A stretch of 64,000 nucleotides of DNA, taken from the NCBI GenBank assembly GCA_021769885.1, contig JAETSA010000010.1, forward strand, positions 1 to 64,000, read 5' to 3'. Under the pieces are notes generated by a model. That model worked only from the letters and a program-made list of their open reading frames with translations. It was not told where the DNA came from and did not search any database. The position numbers were made by a program, and so were the translations under genes. The DNA comes from Bacillota bacterium (GTDB lineage: Bacteria > Bacillota > Clostridia > Oscillospirales > Acutalibacteraceae). The stretch's first letter is position 1; each line of letters starts with the position of its first letter. Positions 7,892 through 15,431 of the stretch are shown one piece after another.

Positions 7892-9915
7892 GACGTCCCG
7901 AAATTTTAGCACCCTGCGGCAGTGAAGAAGCACTGACAGCCGCCGTGCGAAGTGGTGCGGATGCGGTGTATTTCGGCGCGGGGGACTTTAATGCCCGCAG
8001 AAATGCCGACAATTTTGACGGCGACGCGCTAACGCGTGCCGCCGCACTTTGCCGTGCGCACGGCGTACGGTTTCATATAACCTTAAATACATTGGTTGCG
8101 GACAGTCAGCTTGCCGATCTGCAGAAAACCGTTGCGCGCATCTGCTGCATATCTGCCGATGCGCTGATCGTGCAGGATTTGGGCGTACTGCGGCTCGTTC
8201 GGCAAATGTGCCCCGATATGGAACTGCACGCATCTACACAGATGTCTGTCGGCACACACGCGGGGCTTTCTTTGTTGCATTCGTGTGGCTTTGCCCGTGC
8301 GGTTTTGCCGCGTGAACTGTCAAAATCCGAAATTGCGGCACTTTGTGCGGACAAGCCCTTGGAGCTTGAAATGTTCGTGCACGGTGCTTTATGTATGTGT
8401 GTGTCGGGGCAGTGCCTGTTGAGCGCAATGCTCGGTTCGCGAAGCGGCAACCGCGGGCTTTGTGCCCAGCCGTGCCGTTTGCAGTTCGCCGCTGAGGGCG
8501 GGACAGGGCACGATTTGAGCTTGAAGGATTTATCTCTGCTCGAAAATGCGGGAACACTTGCCGCGCTCGGAATCGATTCCTTTAAAATTGAAGGCAGAAT
8601 GAAACGCCCCGAATATGTTGCGGCGGCGGTGACTGCCTGTAAATCCGCATTGGAAGGCCGTTATTCCGCACAGCAAAAATCGGAACTCGGCGCGCTGTTT
8701 TCCCGCTCAGGCTTTACGGACGGCTATTTTAACAACAACCTTGGCAAAGAGATGTTCGGCACGCGCCAAAAAGAAAATGTGACTGCGGCGACGAACGCGC
8801 TTTTCAAAAAATATGCCGCACTTTACGAAAAAGAACGTACCGTATTCCCTGTGGATTTCACCTTGCAGGCAAAAGTCGGCGAACTGCCGACCTTGCAGGC
8901 GGTGTGTGGGGAATACCGTGCTTCGATGGTCGGCAAATCCGCTTGCGAAGCGGCAAAAACCGTTCCGCTGACTGAGGAAAAGGCGTGCGCACAGCTGCAA
9001 AAATGCGGCGGCACGGTGTTTTATGCACGGGGGATTACCTGTGTGCTTTCCGAAGCTGTCAGCTTGCCGCTGTCTGTCTTAAATGCCTTGCGCCGAAATG
9101 TCCTTGAAAAGCTGGAAACACAAATTTGTGCGGCAAAGCCGAAATCGATTATAAATGTGCCGTTGGATTTTTCCGCGCATACGGCAGGTAAACCAAAACG
9201 GTATATCCGATTCCGAAGTCTTGCACAAATCCCCGAGGACGTGACGGCAGACCGCATCTTTTTACCAATCGATACACCGAAAGAGGTGCTGAAACGCTAT
9301 CACGCAGGCGTATATCTGCCGCGCGGGCTGTTTGGTACGGAAGAACAAATTTCGGAGCAGTTAAAAAAGAGCGGCGCAGAATATGCGCTGTGCGATACCT
9401 TGGATGCGGTCGCTATCGCCGAAAACGTGGGTGTGGAGGTTATCGGCGGTGCATTTCTCAATATATTTAATACATTGGCACTCGAAGAGCTTGCGGAAAT
9501 CGGCGTCAAAGAGACAACGCTTTCCAATGAACTGACCGTTTCACAAATCGGCACGCTCGGCGGTGGTTTGCCGCGCGGCGTGTGCGTGTACGGCAGAACG
9601 CCGCTGATGCTCACCAGAAACTGTCCCGTCAAAAACGGCAAATCCTGCAAGGAATGCAGGAGACAAAGCGGACTTACCGACCGCAAGGGCATCTTTTTCC
9701 CCGTGCTTTGCGAAAACGGCTTTTCCGAAATCTTCAATTCCCGCCCCACCTATATGGGCGACCGACTTTCGAAACTGTGCCGTGTGGATTTTCATTTGTA
9801 CGATTTTACAACGGAATCGAAAACGGAATGTGCCGAAATCCTGCGCGCCTATGCGGCGGGGAAAGCACCCGTCGGCGAATATACCAGAGGATTATTTTAC
9901 AGAGGTGTTGAATAA
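7888..9915 (+). CDS. U32 family peptidase (RlhA-like, with DUF3656-type C-terminal region)
   Basis: The 675-residue protein starts RRPEILAPCGSEEALTAAV, the U32 signature, with GADAVYFGAG close behind. A Cys-rich segment (CVSGQCLLS and GLCAQPCR, about residues 170-197) and a later one (NCPVKNGKSCKECRR) are candidate iron-sulfur ligands, as in U32 proteins that hydroxylate RNA. The length matches E. coli RlhA (YdcP), which modifies C2501 of 23S rRNA; that role here is an inference. Classical collagenase activity is less likely. It is translationally coupled to zapA and dut (overlaps of 4 and 1 bases). Confidence 0.87.
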   Translation: MRRPEILAPCGSEEALTAAVRSGADAVYFGAGDFNARRNADNFDGDALTRAAALCRAHGVRFHITLNTLVADSQLADLQKTVARICCISADALIVQDLGVLRLVRQMCPDMELHASTQMSVGTHAGLSLLHSCGFARAVLPRELSKSEIAALCADKPLELEMFVHGALCMCVSGQCLLSAMLGSRSGNRGLCAQPCRLQFAAEGGTGHDLSLKDLSLLENAGTLAALGIDSFKIEGRMKRPEYVAAAVTACKSALEGRYSAQQKSELGALFSRSGFTDGYFNNNLGKEMFGTRQKENVTAATNALFKKYAALYEKERTVFPVDFTLQAKVGELPTLQAVCGEYRASMVGKSACEAAKTVPLTEEKACAQLQKCGGTVFYARGITCVLSEAVSLPLSVLNALRRNVLEKLETQICAAKPKSIINVPLDFSAHTAGKPKRYIRFRSLAQIPEDVTADRIFLPIDTPKEVLKRYHAGVYLPRGLFGTEEQISEQLKKSGAEYALCDTLDAVAIAENVGVEVIGGAFLNIFNTLALEELAEIGVKETTLSNELTVSQIGTLGGGLPRGVCVYGRTPLMLTRNCPVKNGKSCKECRRQSGLTDRKGIFFPVLCENGFSEIFNSRPTYMGDRLSKLCRVDFHLYDFTTESKTECAEILRAYAAGKAPVGEYTRGLFYRGVE

Positions 9916-10358
9916 TGGAAACGCTGAAAATCAAAAAAGTAAACGAAAACGCAGTCATCCCGCACCGTGCCACCGAAGGGAGCGCGGGCTTGGATCTTTG
10001 CGCTTGCATCGACGAGCCGCTGACGCTCGGCGGCGGCGAGACCGCGTTGATTCCCACGGGGCTTGCGATTGCACTGCCGAGTGCGCAGTACGGCGCGTTC
10101 ATATTTGCACGAAGCGGGCTGTCGATTAAACACGGCATCGGATTGCTCAATGCCGTCGGCGTGATTGACAGCGATTACCGCGGGGAAATCAAGGTCGGCG
10201 TCATCAATCAAGTAAAAGAACCGTATACCATTCAGCCGGGGGAACGTATCGCCCAGCTCGTGGTGATGCCCGTTTCCACGATGCCCGTGGAGGAAGCGGA
10301 ATCCTTAGACGAAACCGAACGGGGTAGTGGCGGCTTCGGTTCTACGGGGACGAAATAA
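9915..10358 (+). CDS. dut: Deoxyuridine 5'-triphosphate nucleotidohydrolase (dUTPase)
   Basis: Hydrolyses dUTP to dUMP, keeping uracil out of DNA and feeding dTMP synthesis. All five trimeric dUTPase motifs are present in the 147 residues: GSAGLDL, ARSGLSIKHGI, GVIDSDYRGEIKV, GERIAQLVV and the P-loop-like RGSGGFGSTG at the C-terminus. The start overlaps the preceding stop (TAATG). No intrinsic terminator follows; a module array begins about 13 bp after the stop. Confidence 0.96.
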   Translation: METLKIKKVNENAVIPHRATEGSAGLDLCACIDEPLTLGGGETALIPTGLAIALPSAQYGAFIFARSGLSIKHGIGLLNAVGVIDSDYRGEIKVGVINQVKEPYTIQPGERIAQLVVMPVSTMPVEEAESLDETERGSGGFGSTGTK

Positions 10359-10365
10359 TTTTGTT

Positions 10366-10556
10366 GGCGTGTAGGGGTCGGCACTCCTGTCATTCTGCGC
10401 GATAGCGAAGAATCTCACATAGAACAATGTGCATTGGATACCGTGTAGGGAACAACCTCTGTGTTGTTCCGTAAAGTTTTATCAAGCTTTGGCGGGCGAT
10501 TCGTGAATCGCCCCTACGGGTTGCACTGCCGTTGGGCTTATAATCATAGGGGGCGA
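10366..10556. repeat. Intergenic palindromic module array (array 3)
   Basis: Between dut and the Cys-rich gene lie a GTAGGGGTCGG start, the GCGAAGAATCTCAC-type module (about 10395-10425), a GGAACAAC-type hairpin in reverse (about 10448-10470), and the inverted GGCGATTCGTGAATCGCC hairpin (about 10493-10516). A partial GGGGCGATG...CATCGTCCC hairpin (about 10549-10572) follows. Nothing coding is seen. Confidence 0.78.
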
Positions 10557-10593
10557 TGCTTTCATCGTCCCTTAAATTTTTATCGAATTTTCA

Positions 10594-10633
10594 CGGAACA
10601 TCCGTCACACAACCGAAAATTCCCCATACAATG
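10594..10633 (+). promoter_or_regulatory. Possible sigma-K-type promoter of the Cys-rich protein gene
   Basis: CATACAATG (10625-10633) resembles the sigma-K -10 element (CATAnnnTA), with an AC dinucleotide 16 bases upstream at the -35 position. The spacing to the gene start is 48 bp. The same CATAnnnTG form occurs before dpaA, a known late mother-cell gene in Bacillus. This is a motif match by eye only. Confidence 0.35.
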
Positions 10634-10680
10634 TTAATAAAGTTTCATACTTTATTCGATTACATTCAGGAGGAATTTGT

Positions 10681-11544
10681 ATGGCAGAGAACAAGGCCTG
10701 CTGTCAAAACGACAAAGGCGGACTTCCGAAGATTCGCGAGGCAGTCTGCATCGACACCAACCGTGTGTATGATTCCTGCGCCGACAAGGACTGCCTTGCC
10801 GACCTGCGTGTGTATTTCCCACCGCAGTGTCAGGAAACGATTGAACACGCGACCGGTGTGCGCTGCCGCGGCACGGAGATTCTCAATGTGTTTATGGATG
10901 TGGAAAAAGTACCGTTTAACCGCGGTTGTTATTCGGTGGATATTACCTTCTTTTTCAAGGTTACGGTGGAAGTATTCACGGGTGCGTGCAATCCGCCGGA
11001 GACCCTGTGCGGATTTTCAACGTTTTCGAAGAAATGCATTTTGTACGGCAGTGACGGCAATGTGCGCGTGTATTCATCCGAATACCGTGCAGACAGCGAC
11101 GACAATCAGCTCATTCCGACCAATACGAATCCGCGCGCCAAAATTCAGGTGGCGGACCCCATTTGCTTGGACGCGAAGCTGTGCCGTCCGTGCGACTGCT
11201 GCTGCAATCTGAACGACAGCTGTATGCCCATTCCGCATTGCGTGCGCCGTGCGTTCCGCGAGGAGTTCCCCGAGGATTACGGACGCTCCCGCCACGAGGA
11301 GCGCGTTGTGGCGGTCACCATCGGCATCTTTACAATCATTCAGCTGGAGCGCGATGTGCAGATGCTCATTCCCGCTTACGATTTCTGCATCCCGCAGAAG
11401 GAATGCAGCTGTGATACCGATGACCCGTGCGAAGCCTTCCGCAAAATCCAGTTCCCGGTGGATTCGTTCTTCCCGCCGAACGACGGAAGCGGCAGCTGCT
11501 GTAACAGCGCAGGACCTTTCTGTGCCTGCGGCGGCAACAGCTAA
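10681..11544 (+). CDS. Conserved Cys-rich clostridial protein, possibly spore-associated
   Basis: I recognise this type of protein from sporulating clostridia (RVYDSCADKDCLADLRVYF near the N-terminus) but no characterised function. The 287 residues hold about 29 cysteines, including a CRPCDCCCN cluster in the middle and CSCD, SCCN and CACGG near the end. There is no signal peptide or membrane segment, so it is cytoplasmic or mother-cell assembled. A strong AGGAGG lies before ATG 10681. A possible sigma-K-like promoter upstream and two coat protein genes 2 kb away fit a coat or crust role, but that is inference. Confidence 0.7.
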   Translation: MAENKACCQNDKGGLPKIREAVCIDTNRVYDSCADKDCLADLRVYFPPQCQETIEHATGVRCRGTEILNVFMDVEKVPFNRGCYSVDITFFFKVTVEVFTGACNPPETLCGFSTFSKKCILYGSDGNVRVYSSEYRADSDDNQLIPTNTNPRAKIQVADPICLDAKLCRPCDCCCNLNDSCMPIPHCVRRAFREEFPEDYGRSRHEERVVAVTIGIFTIIQLERDVQMLIPAYDFCIPQKECSCDTDDPCEAFRKIQFPVDSFFPPNDGSGSCCNSAGPFCACGGNS

Positions 11545-11570
11545 AATAATCGCCCTTACACAAAACAAAA

Positions 11571-11601
11571 ACACGCCGGCTAAAAACCGACGTGTTTTTT
11601 T
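11571..11601. terminator. Terminator, usable from both sides
   Basis: ACACGCCGG (11571-11579) pairs with CCGACGTGT (11587-11595, one G-U) and is followed by seven T on the plus strand; an A-rich stretch before the stem could serve the convergent minus-strand gene. It lies between two converging genes. Confidence 0.88.
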
Positions 11602-12373
11602 AAATTTCATTTTCCGCAATGGCTTTTTGCAGAGTGGCTTGGATTTGCGGGGAGAGGGGATACAAATCCCTTGTTCGCCAGCCGATGTCATTGATGTGAT
11701 ACGGACTTTCGGTCAGATACAGGTTGCCTTGGCTGTCTGTTAGCAGACAGCCGCCTTGCTGATACAAGGGAACATCGCCCTCCACACGCCATTGCAGTGG
11801 GATGACCTTCGGCTCGCCTTTTTCATAGACCCAATCCGATTCCGTTAAGTCCCAAACCTGCAAGGGCTCGCCGTCACGCCGCCACTTGCCCAACTCATTG
11901 AATACGGTATACCGAATCTGTTCGGTTTCTTCTTCGGACAGCGCAGGGGCAAACCCCGTATCGGAAGATTGCTTTGGACAGCAATATAATTTTGCCTGCG
12001 CAATGGTGGGATAGCAAAAATCCCGTTTCACATAATAGGTTTCATCGAACTGACTGTCCCAAGTGTCATATCGCACGGAAATGATAAAATCCGTGCCGCC
12101 GTTCAAAAAAAGCACGGCGGAATCCGACTGCATAATGTATGCCGTCGGCGCGGCGTCGATTTGCCACGGCGCATCGTACTTTTCATAATCCTGCCAATCA
12201 AACGAGGCTTGAAGCGCCTCGGAAGCTTCGGGGATGGCTCGAATCTTGAAATATGCATCCCAGTCTTTTTCACTTTGGTCTTCAAGCACAAAGACCAGAC
12301 CAAACAGCACTGTCAGCGACAGCACAAGACATCCTGCGAACACACACAGTGCGACTTTCCAAACTTTTCGCAT
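11600..12373 (-). CDS. Membrane-anchored protein of unknown function
   Basis: Not recognised. The 257-residue protein begins with a short basic stretch and one hydrophobic segment (about residues 6-30), then an extracytoplasmic domain rich in Trp, Tyr and Asp with two adjacent cysteines near residue 130. It is 11 bases downstream of the XRE-like membrane gene, so they are probably one transcription unit. The extracytoplasmic part could sense or bind something for its partner, but nothing shows what. Confidence 0.6.
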   Translation of the reverse strand: MRKVWKVALCVFAGCLVLSLTVLFGLVFVLEDQSEKDWDAYFKIRAIPEASEALQASFDWQDYEKYDAPWQIDAAPTAYIMQSDSAVLFLNGGTDFIISVRYDTWDSQFDETYYVKRDFCYPTIAQAKLYCCPKQSSDTGFAPALSEEETEQIRYTVFNELGKWRRDGEPLQVWDLTESDWVYEKGEPKVIPLQWRVEGDVPLYQQGGCLLTDSQGNLYLTESPYHINDIGWRTRDLYPLSPQIQATLQKAIAENEI

Positions 12374-12384
12374 AAATGTACCCC

Positions 12385-13401
12385 TCAGCTCACGTATAAA
12401 ACCGCCCGTATAATCGTAAACGGCATCTGTATCAGTACGGCGGCAAGGGGCAGTACCTTAAATATAAGCGTTTCGGCTTTCGGACTCTTTTTCGGCACAA
12501 AGCCGATGCACACAGCGGCCGCCACCGTCAGCACAAGCGCGGAGATATGCTCCACCCAAAACAGAACGCCTGCCGCAGTCCCCGAAAAAAAGACTTGGAA
12601 CACACACGAAATCCCGAAGCTAAGCACGCCCGCCGCCGCAGTCCATCCGCCGAACAGACGGAGCTTGCGCTGGTGCTTTTCATCATCCTCTGTAACCGCC
12701 GTATCTAAAAGCAGTGAACACAGCCAAACATCCAAGAGAAACACGCCGCAGACGGTAAGAAACTCTATGCCTGAGCGTAAAATCGTAAGCGGAAGCGACA
12801 TTGTCCGCGTTCGCAAGAAGGAAGTCACAGCCGTCAAAATCGGTGCTGTGAGGATAGTCGGCAAAGCCCAATACAGAAACTGATATTTTTTCAAATTTCC
12901 CTGCAAGTCTGTTCTTTTGGTGATATGCTTTGCTAAAAATATGCCTGAAAATGCGGGTAAACCTGTCATTAAAAACGAGGACACAATCAGCTCCGCTTTG
13001 AGAAATGTTTCGTTAGACAGGAATGTTTCCGCCGGATTTGTACCTTGCCCAACACGGACAATTGTATCCAACAGCCCGACAATGCTTGTGAGAAAATACG
13101 GTACGGCGACAATCAGTTCCACCAAAAACAGCCACACAAAGGCCGTTTTAAAAAAGTACCCCTTCAGTTGTGCAAGGTCGTAAATCGGTTTGCCGTCCTT
13201 TAAACACAACGGTGTTTGCGGCTCGATCGTGAAATAGTCCGTCGGAATCCCAAAGGACGCCGTAACGGTTTTCTGCATAGCTTCGCTCGGCACGGACGCT
13301 TCTTCCTCTGCCTGCAGTGCTTCCGCAGAAATGCCCAAGCGCTCCGCGAGCTCTGTGCGGCAGACGCCTTGCTCTACGTAAAAATCCCCTAAGCTTTTCA
13401 T
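12385..13401 (-). CDS. XRE-like HTH domain fused to a multi-pass membrane protein
   Basis: The 338 residues start with a helix-turn-helix-like region (about 1-60; CRTELAERLGISAEALQAEE), then a linker, then about seven hydrophobic segments (first around residues 88-110). This architecture, an XRE-type domain tethered to the membrane, recurs in Firmicutes, usually without a defined role. It has its own promoter and is followed by the 257-residue membrane-anchored gene. It could be a one-component membrane regulator or a non-DNA-binding relic; the recognition helix looks weak. Confidence 0.65.
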   Translation of the reverse strand: MKSLGDFYVEQGVCRTELAERLGISAEALQAEEEASVPSEAMQKTVTASFGIPTDYFTIEPQTPLCLKDGKPIYDLAQLKGYFFKTAFVWLFLVELIVAVPYFLTSIVGLLDTIVRVGQGTNPAETFLSNETFLKAELIVSSFLMTGLPAFSGIFLAKHITKRTDLQGNLKKYQFLYWALPTILTAPILTAVTSFLRTRTMSLPLTILRSGIEFLTVCGVFLLDVWLCSLLLDTAVTEDDEKHQRKLRLFGGWTAAAGVLSFGISCVFQVFFSGTAAGVLFWVEHISALVLTVAAAVCIGFVPKKSPKAETLIFKVLPLAAVLIQMPFTIIRAVLYVS

Positions 13402-13442
13402 ATGTACCCTCTCGTCTTAAAAATGTGAAATCCTTCTTATTT

Positions 13443-13471
13443 ATCCTACCAAAATTTATAATTTTTGTCAA
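13443..13471 (-). promoter_or_regulatory. Promoter of the XRE-like membrane gene
   Basis: Read on the minus strand, TTGACA (13471-13466) and TAGGAT (13448-13443) are separated by 17 bp. The gene starts about 40 bases further on at 13401. Confidence 0.75.
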
Positions 13472-13507
13472 TTGTGATGAAATCTCGCCGAAGCTTTGCG
13501 AAAATCA

Positions 13508-13540
13508 ACCCCGCTTCCGCGAAATGCGGGAAAGCGGGGT
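13508..13540 (-). terminator. Hairpin terminator after the coat gene pair
   Basis: ACCCCGCTT/AAGCGGGGT with an inner CCGC/GCGG pairing forms a stable stem just past the stop of the coat gene (13545). On the minus strand it is followed by TTGATTTTC, only a modest T-run, so termination may be weak. Confidence 0.65.
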
Positions 13541-13544
13541 GCGA

Positions 13545-13790
13545 TTACTGCGCAGAATATTTCTGTTTTACGGTGGTTACTTTGGTCTGCTCGACCTGCT
13601 CGGTCGGGTACCAGCCTTTTTGCGCCATTTTGCCGTACAGGGTATCCTGCATACACAGGGATTCATTCAGTGCATCGTTAAACGTCTTACGCACATTGCC
13701 CGTCGGCGATTCGATTGTGCCGTGCATATAGAGGTCGCAAACGCCTTTTTCCAAAAGCAGAATGCCTTCCATCAAATTTTTATCATCCAT
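13545..13790 (-). CDS. Small spore coat protein, CotF family
   Basis: An 81-residue helical protein with the CotF-type pattern: hydrophobic heptads near the N-terminus (NLMEGILLLEKGVCDLYMHG), a segment of a few residues linking to a second helix, and the end YGKMAQKGWYPTEQVEQ. CotF-domain proteins are small structural proteins of the spore coat in Bacillus and clostridia. It lies 18 bases downstream of the second coat gene, in one unit. Together with dpaAB it marks the organism as a spore former. Confidence 0.8.
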   Translation of the reverse strand: MDDKNLMEGILLLEKGVCDLYMHGTIESPTGNVRKTFNDALNESLCMQDTLYGKMAQKGWYPTEQVEQTKVTTVKQKYSAQ

Positions 13791-13808
13791 AAAATTACTC
13801 CTTTTTCT

Positions 13809-13982
13809 TTACAGCAAGCCGTAAAAGCTTTGGAACAGCTGACTGTGGCGCTGTGCCATTTGCTGTACACACATTTTCAAGTCGGCATCCTGCAGCTGGC
13901 CGATGACTTCGTTACAGCGCGTCTGAAAATATTGCTCGTGTCCGAGCGCATCCTCTACATATAACAGTTCTTTGTTTGTCAT
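13809..13982 (-). CDS. Small spore coat-associated protein (CotF-like)
   Basis: A 57-residue protein, MTNKELLYVEDALGHEQYFQ at the start and ending HSQLFQSFYGLL, is the short coat protein type that precedes a CotF gene in many clostridia. The start at 13982 follows GGAGGTGAAGTCAAA; longer frames in the same phase would enter the terminator of the next gene. It is the first gene of the two-gene coat unit. Confidence 0.78.
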   Translation of the reverse strand: MTNKELLYVEDALGHEQYFQTRCNEVIGQLQDADLKMCVQQMAQRHSQLFQSFYGLL

Positions 13983-14043
13983 TTTGACTTCACCTCCGTC
14001 ACTTTTAGTATTTGAAAATGCGCAAAAAATATGCAAAAAGAAA

Positions 14044-14067
14044 ACCGCCGACGGAAAAATCGGCGGT
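14044..14067 (-). terminator. Terminator of the ArsC/Spx-like gene
   Basis: ACCGCCGA (14044-14051) pairs with TCGGCGGT (14060-14067). On the minus strand the stem runs into TTTCTTTTTG, a good T-rich tail. It lies 20 bases past the stop at 14086. Confidence 0.88.
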
Positions 14068-14085
14068 AAAATTTGGATTTTTTAT

Positions 14086-14445
14086 TTATTTTATACCGAG
14101 TGCCGCCGCCCACTTTTCGGCGCGGAAGCCTGTCAGCACAAAATCCGCACCGACGAGCAGCGGACGCTTCACAAGCATACCGTCTGTTGAGAGGAGCTTT
14201 AACTGCGTTTCCTCGGTCATTTCGGACAGCTTGTCTTTCAGCCCCATAGATTTGTACAAAAGCCCGCTGGTATTGAAAAAGCTTTTGAGCGGCAAACCGC
14301 TTTTTGCGTACCATTCGGACAACTCTTCGAAGGTCGGATTTTGCAGCTTGATGTCGCGGTCTTCAAATTCCACACCTTGCTCCGTCAGCCATTTTTTGGC
14401 TTTTTGGCAGGTAGTGCATTTCGGATATTCTAAAAATAAAAGCAT
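14086..14445 (-). CDS. ArsC/Spx-family thioredoxin-fold protein
   Basis: A 119-residue protein beginning MLLFLEYPKCTTCQKAKKWL, with a CxxC redox pair in the usual place, followed by the ArsC-type pattern (LPLKSFFNTSGLLYKSMGLK and later MLVKRPLLVG). In B. subtilis the relatives Spx and MgsR bind RNA polymerase, while ArsC relatives reduce arsenate. The RPLL motif and length fit both. No arsenic genes are adjacent, so a stress regulator or thiol oxidoreductase (YffB-like) is more likely. Start 14445 is chosen because AAAGGA lies about nine bases upstream; an ATG three codons earlier is too close to it. Confidence 0.8.
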   Translation of the reverse strand: MLLFLEYPKCTTCQKAKKWLTEQGVEFEDRDIKLQNPTFEELSEWYAKSGLPLKSFFNTSGLLYKSMGLKDKLSEMTEETQLKLLSTDGMLVKRPLLVGADFVLTGFRAEKWAAALGIK

Positions 14446-14564
14446 ATTTATCATTCCTTTTTTGTTTTGAAGTATAAAAAGTATAGCATTGAAAGCAGGA
14501 ACTTGCAAGTGCGCGTATTGCGTATGAATCAGGAAACCCTGTGGATATCGCCTTTTGCAGGCGT

Positions 14565-15215
14565 TGCGCCCGTTAAAGTCAGATGGGAATTTTACGGAAC
14601 AACACTGAGGTTGTTCCCTACACTTGTAGGGGCGCTTCACGAAGCGCCCGAGCACGGTTAAATTTTGCACAAACCTGCGGCGGGAGCAAGTTACGGCTAC
14701 GCCATTACCCTTTTGTCGCTTTGCGACATTTTCCCTAATAGGGAAATCTTCCCCGCCCTACGCCTGTAGGGGCGGGGTGCGGGTCTCCGGTGGAGACCTC
14801 TGCATACGGAAGTATGCAGAAGCACCGACCGAGCCGGCAGGCGAGACATTCCACGCCCGCCCGAGCACGGTTAAATTTTGCACAAACCCAACGGCGAATC
14901 GCACTCTGTAGGGGCGGATGAAGATTCCCCTAATAGGGGAAATGTCGCGAAGCGACAAAAGGGTAATGGCGCAGCCGTAACTTCATCCGCCCGCGCACAT
15001 TCGATTTTTGCATAAACCGAATGGTGAATTGCAACCCGTAGGGACGCTGCATCGCCTCCTTTGTAAAAGGGAGGGGGACCGCGTTAGCGGTGGAGGGATT
15101 CGTCGCCCGCAGACGGACAGCGTGCCCGGGCTGTCCCTACGATTTGCGAGTCCAATTCACATTGCGCAGATTTCACGGAACGCGTCTTCGGTCGCCTCCT
15201 ACGCTTATCAATTTT
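14565..15215. repeat. Largest palindromic module array (array 4)
   Basis: About 650 bp between two divergent genes, made almost wholly of modules. It includes GGAACAAC hairpins, GTAGGGGCGCTTCACGAAGCGCCC (as two arms), the block with TACGGCTACGCCAT / GTCGC...GCGAC / TTTCCCTAATAGGGAAA, the double palindrome at 14782-14847, the same block again inverted at about 14920-14990, and the TCCTTTGTAAAAGGGAGG / ACCGCG...GCGGT module at about 15052-15105. Linkers such as GAGCACGGTTAAATTTTGCA separate them. No gene was found. Confidence 0.82.
14782..14847 (+). repeat. Double-palindrome module, copy 1
   Basis: GGTCTCC/GGAGACC (7-bp arms, 3-base loop) followed at once by CTGCATAC/GTATGCAG (8-bp arms, 4-base loop), then a conserved tail ending GCCGGCAGGCGAGAC. 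Seven copies in the window share this layout. Confidence 0.85.
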
Positions 15216-15237
15216 ACATTGCGATGTGCTTGTTGTT

Positions 15238-15262
15238 CACAAAAAGTTTAAAACTTTTTGTG
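15238..15262. terminator. A/T-rich perfect palindrome upstream of htpG
   Basis: CACAAAAAGTTT and AAACTTTTTGTG form a 25-bp palindrome centred at 15250. It may insulate the htpG promoter from upstream transcription; the T-run lies inside the arm, so its strength as a terminator is uncertain. Confidence 0.4.
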
Positions 15263-15271
15263 CTTGCCTGC

Positions 15272-15300
15272 TTGAAAAATGGAAAAAACAGGTGTATAGT
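15272..15300 (+). promoter_or_regulatory. Promoter of htpG
   Basis: TTGAAA (15272-15277) and TATAGT (15295-15300) are 17 bp apart. The CIRCE operator starts six bases after the -10 element, so HrcA would cover the start site. Confidence 0.88.
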
Positions 15301-15305
15301 GTATA

Positions 15306-15332
15306 TTAGCACTCAAGAGTGACGAGTGCTAA
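15306..15332 (+). promoter_or_regulatory. CIRCE operator (HrcA binding site)
   Basis: TTAGCACTC (15306-15314), nine spacer bases, then GAGTGCTAA (15324-15332): an exact match to the CIRCE consensus. In most bacteria it controls hrcA-grpE-dnaK and groESL; here it lies directly at the htpG start site. Confidence 0.97.
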
Positions 15333-15431
15333 TTTCAATTTACAGGGTGCATATTCCCCGAATATATAGGAAAGGAACGATACCGGGGACAGCGTCTTGA
15401 CGCGTCTCTTTGTATCCACACGGTGAACAGT

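Noticed and set aside
13317-13964. Plus-strand frame of 215 codons over the coat genes
   Set aside because: It crosses a promoter, a terminator and two recognised coat genes on the other strand.
14565-15215. CRISPR array
   Set aside because: Repeats are of several kinds, have irregular spacing and inverted copies, and contain no regular unique spacers; no cas gene is in the window.
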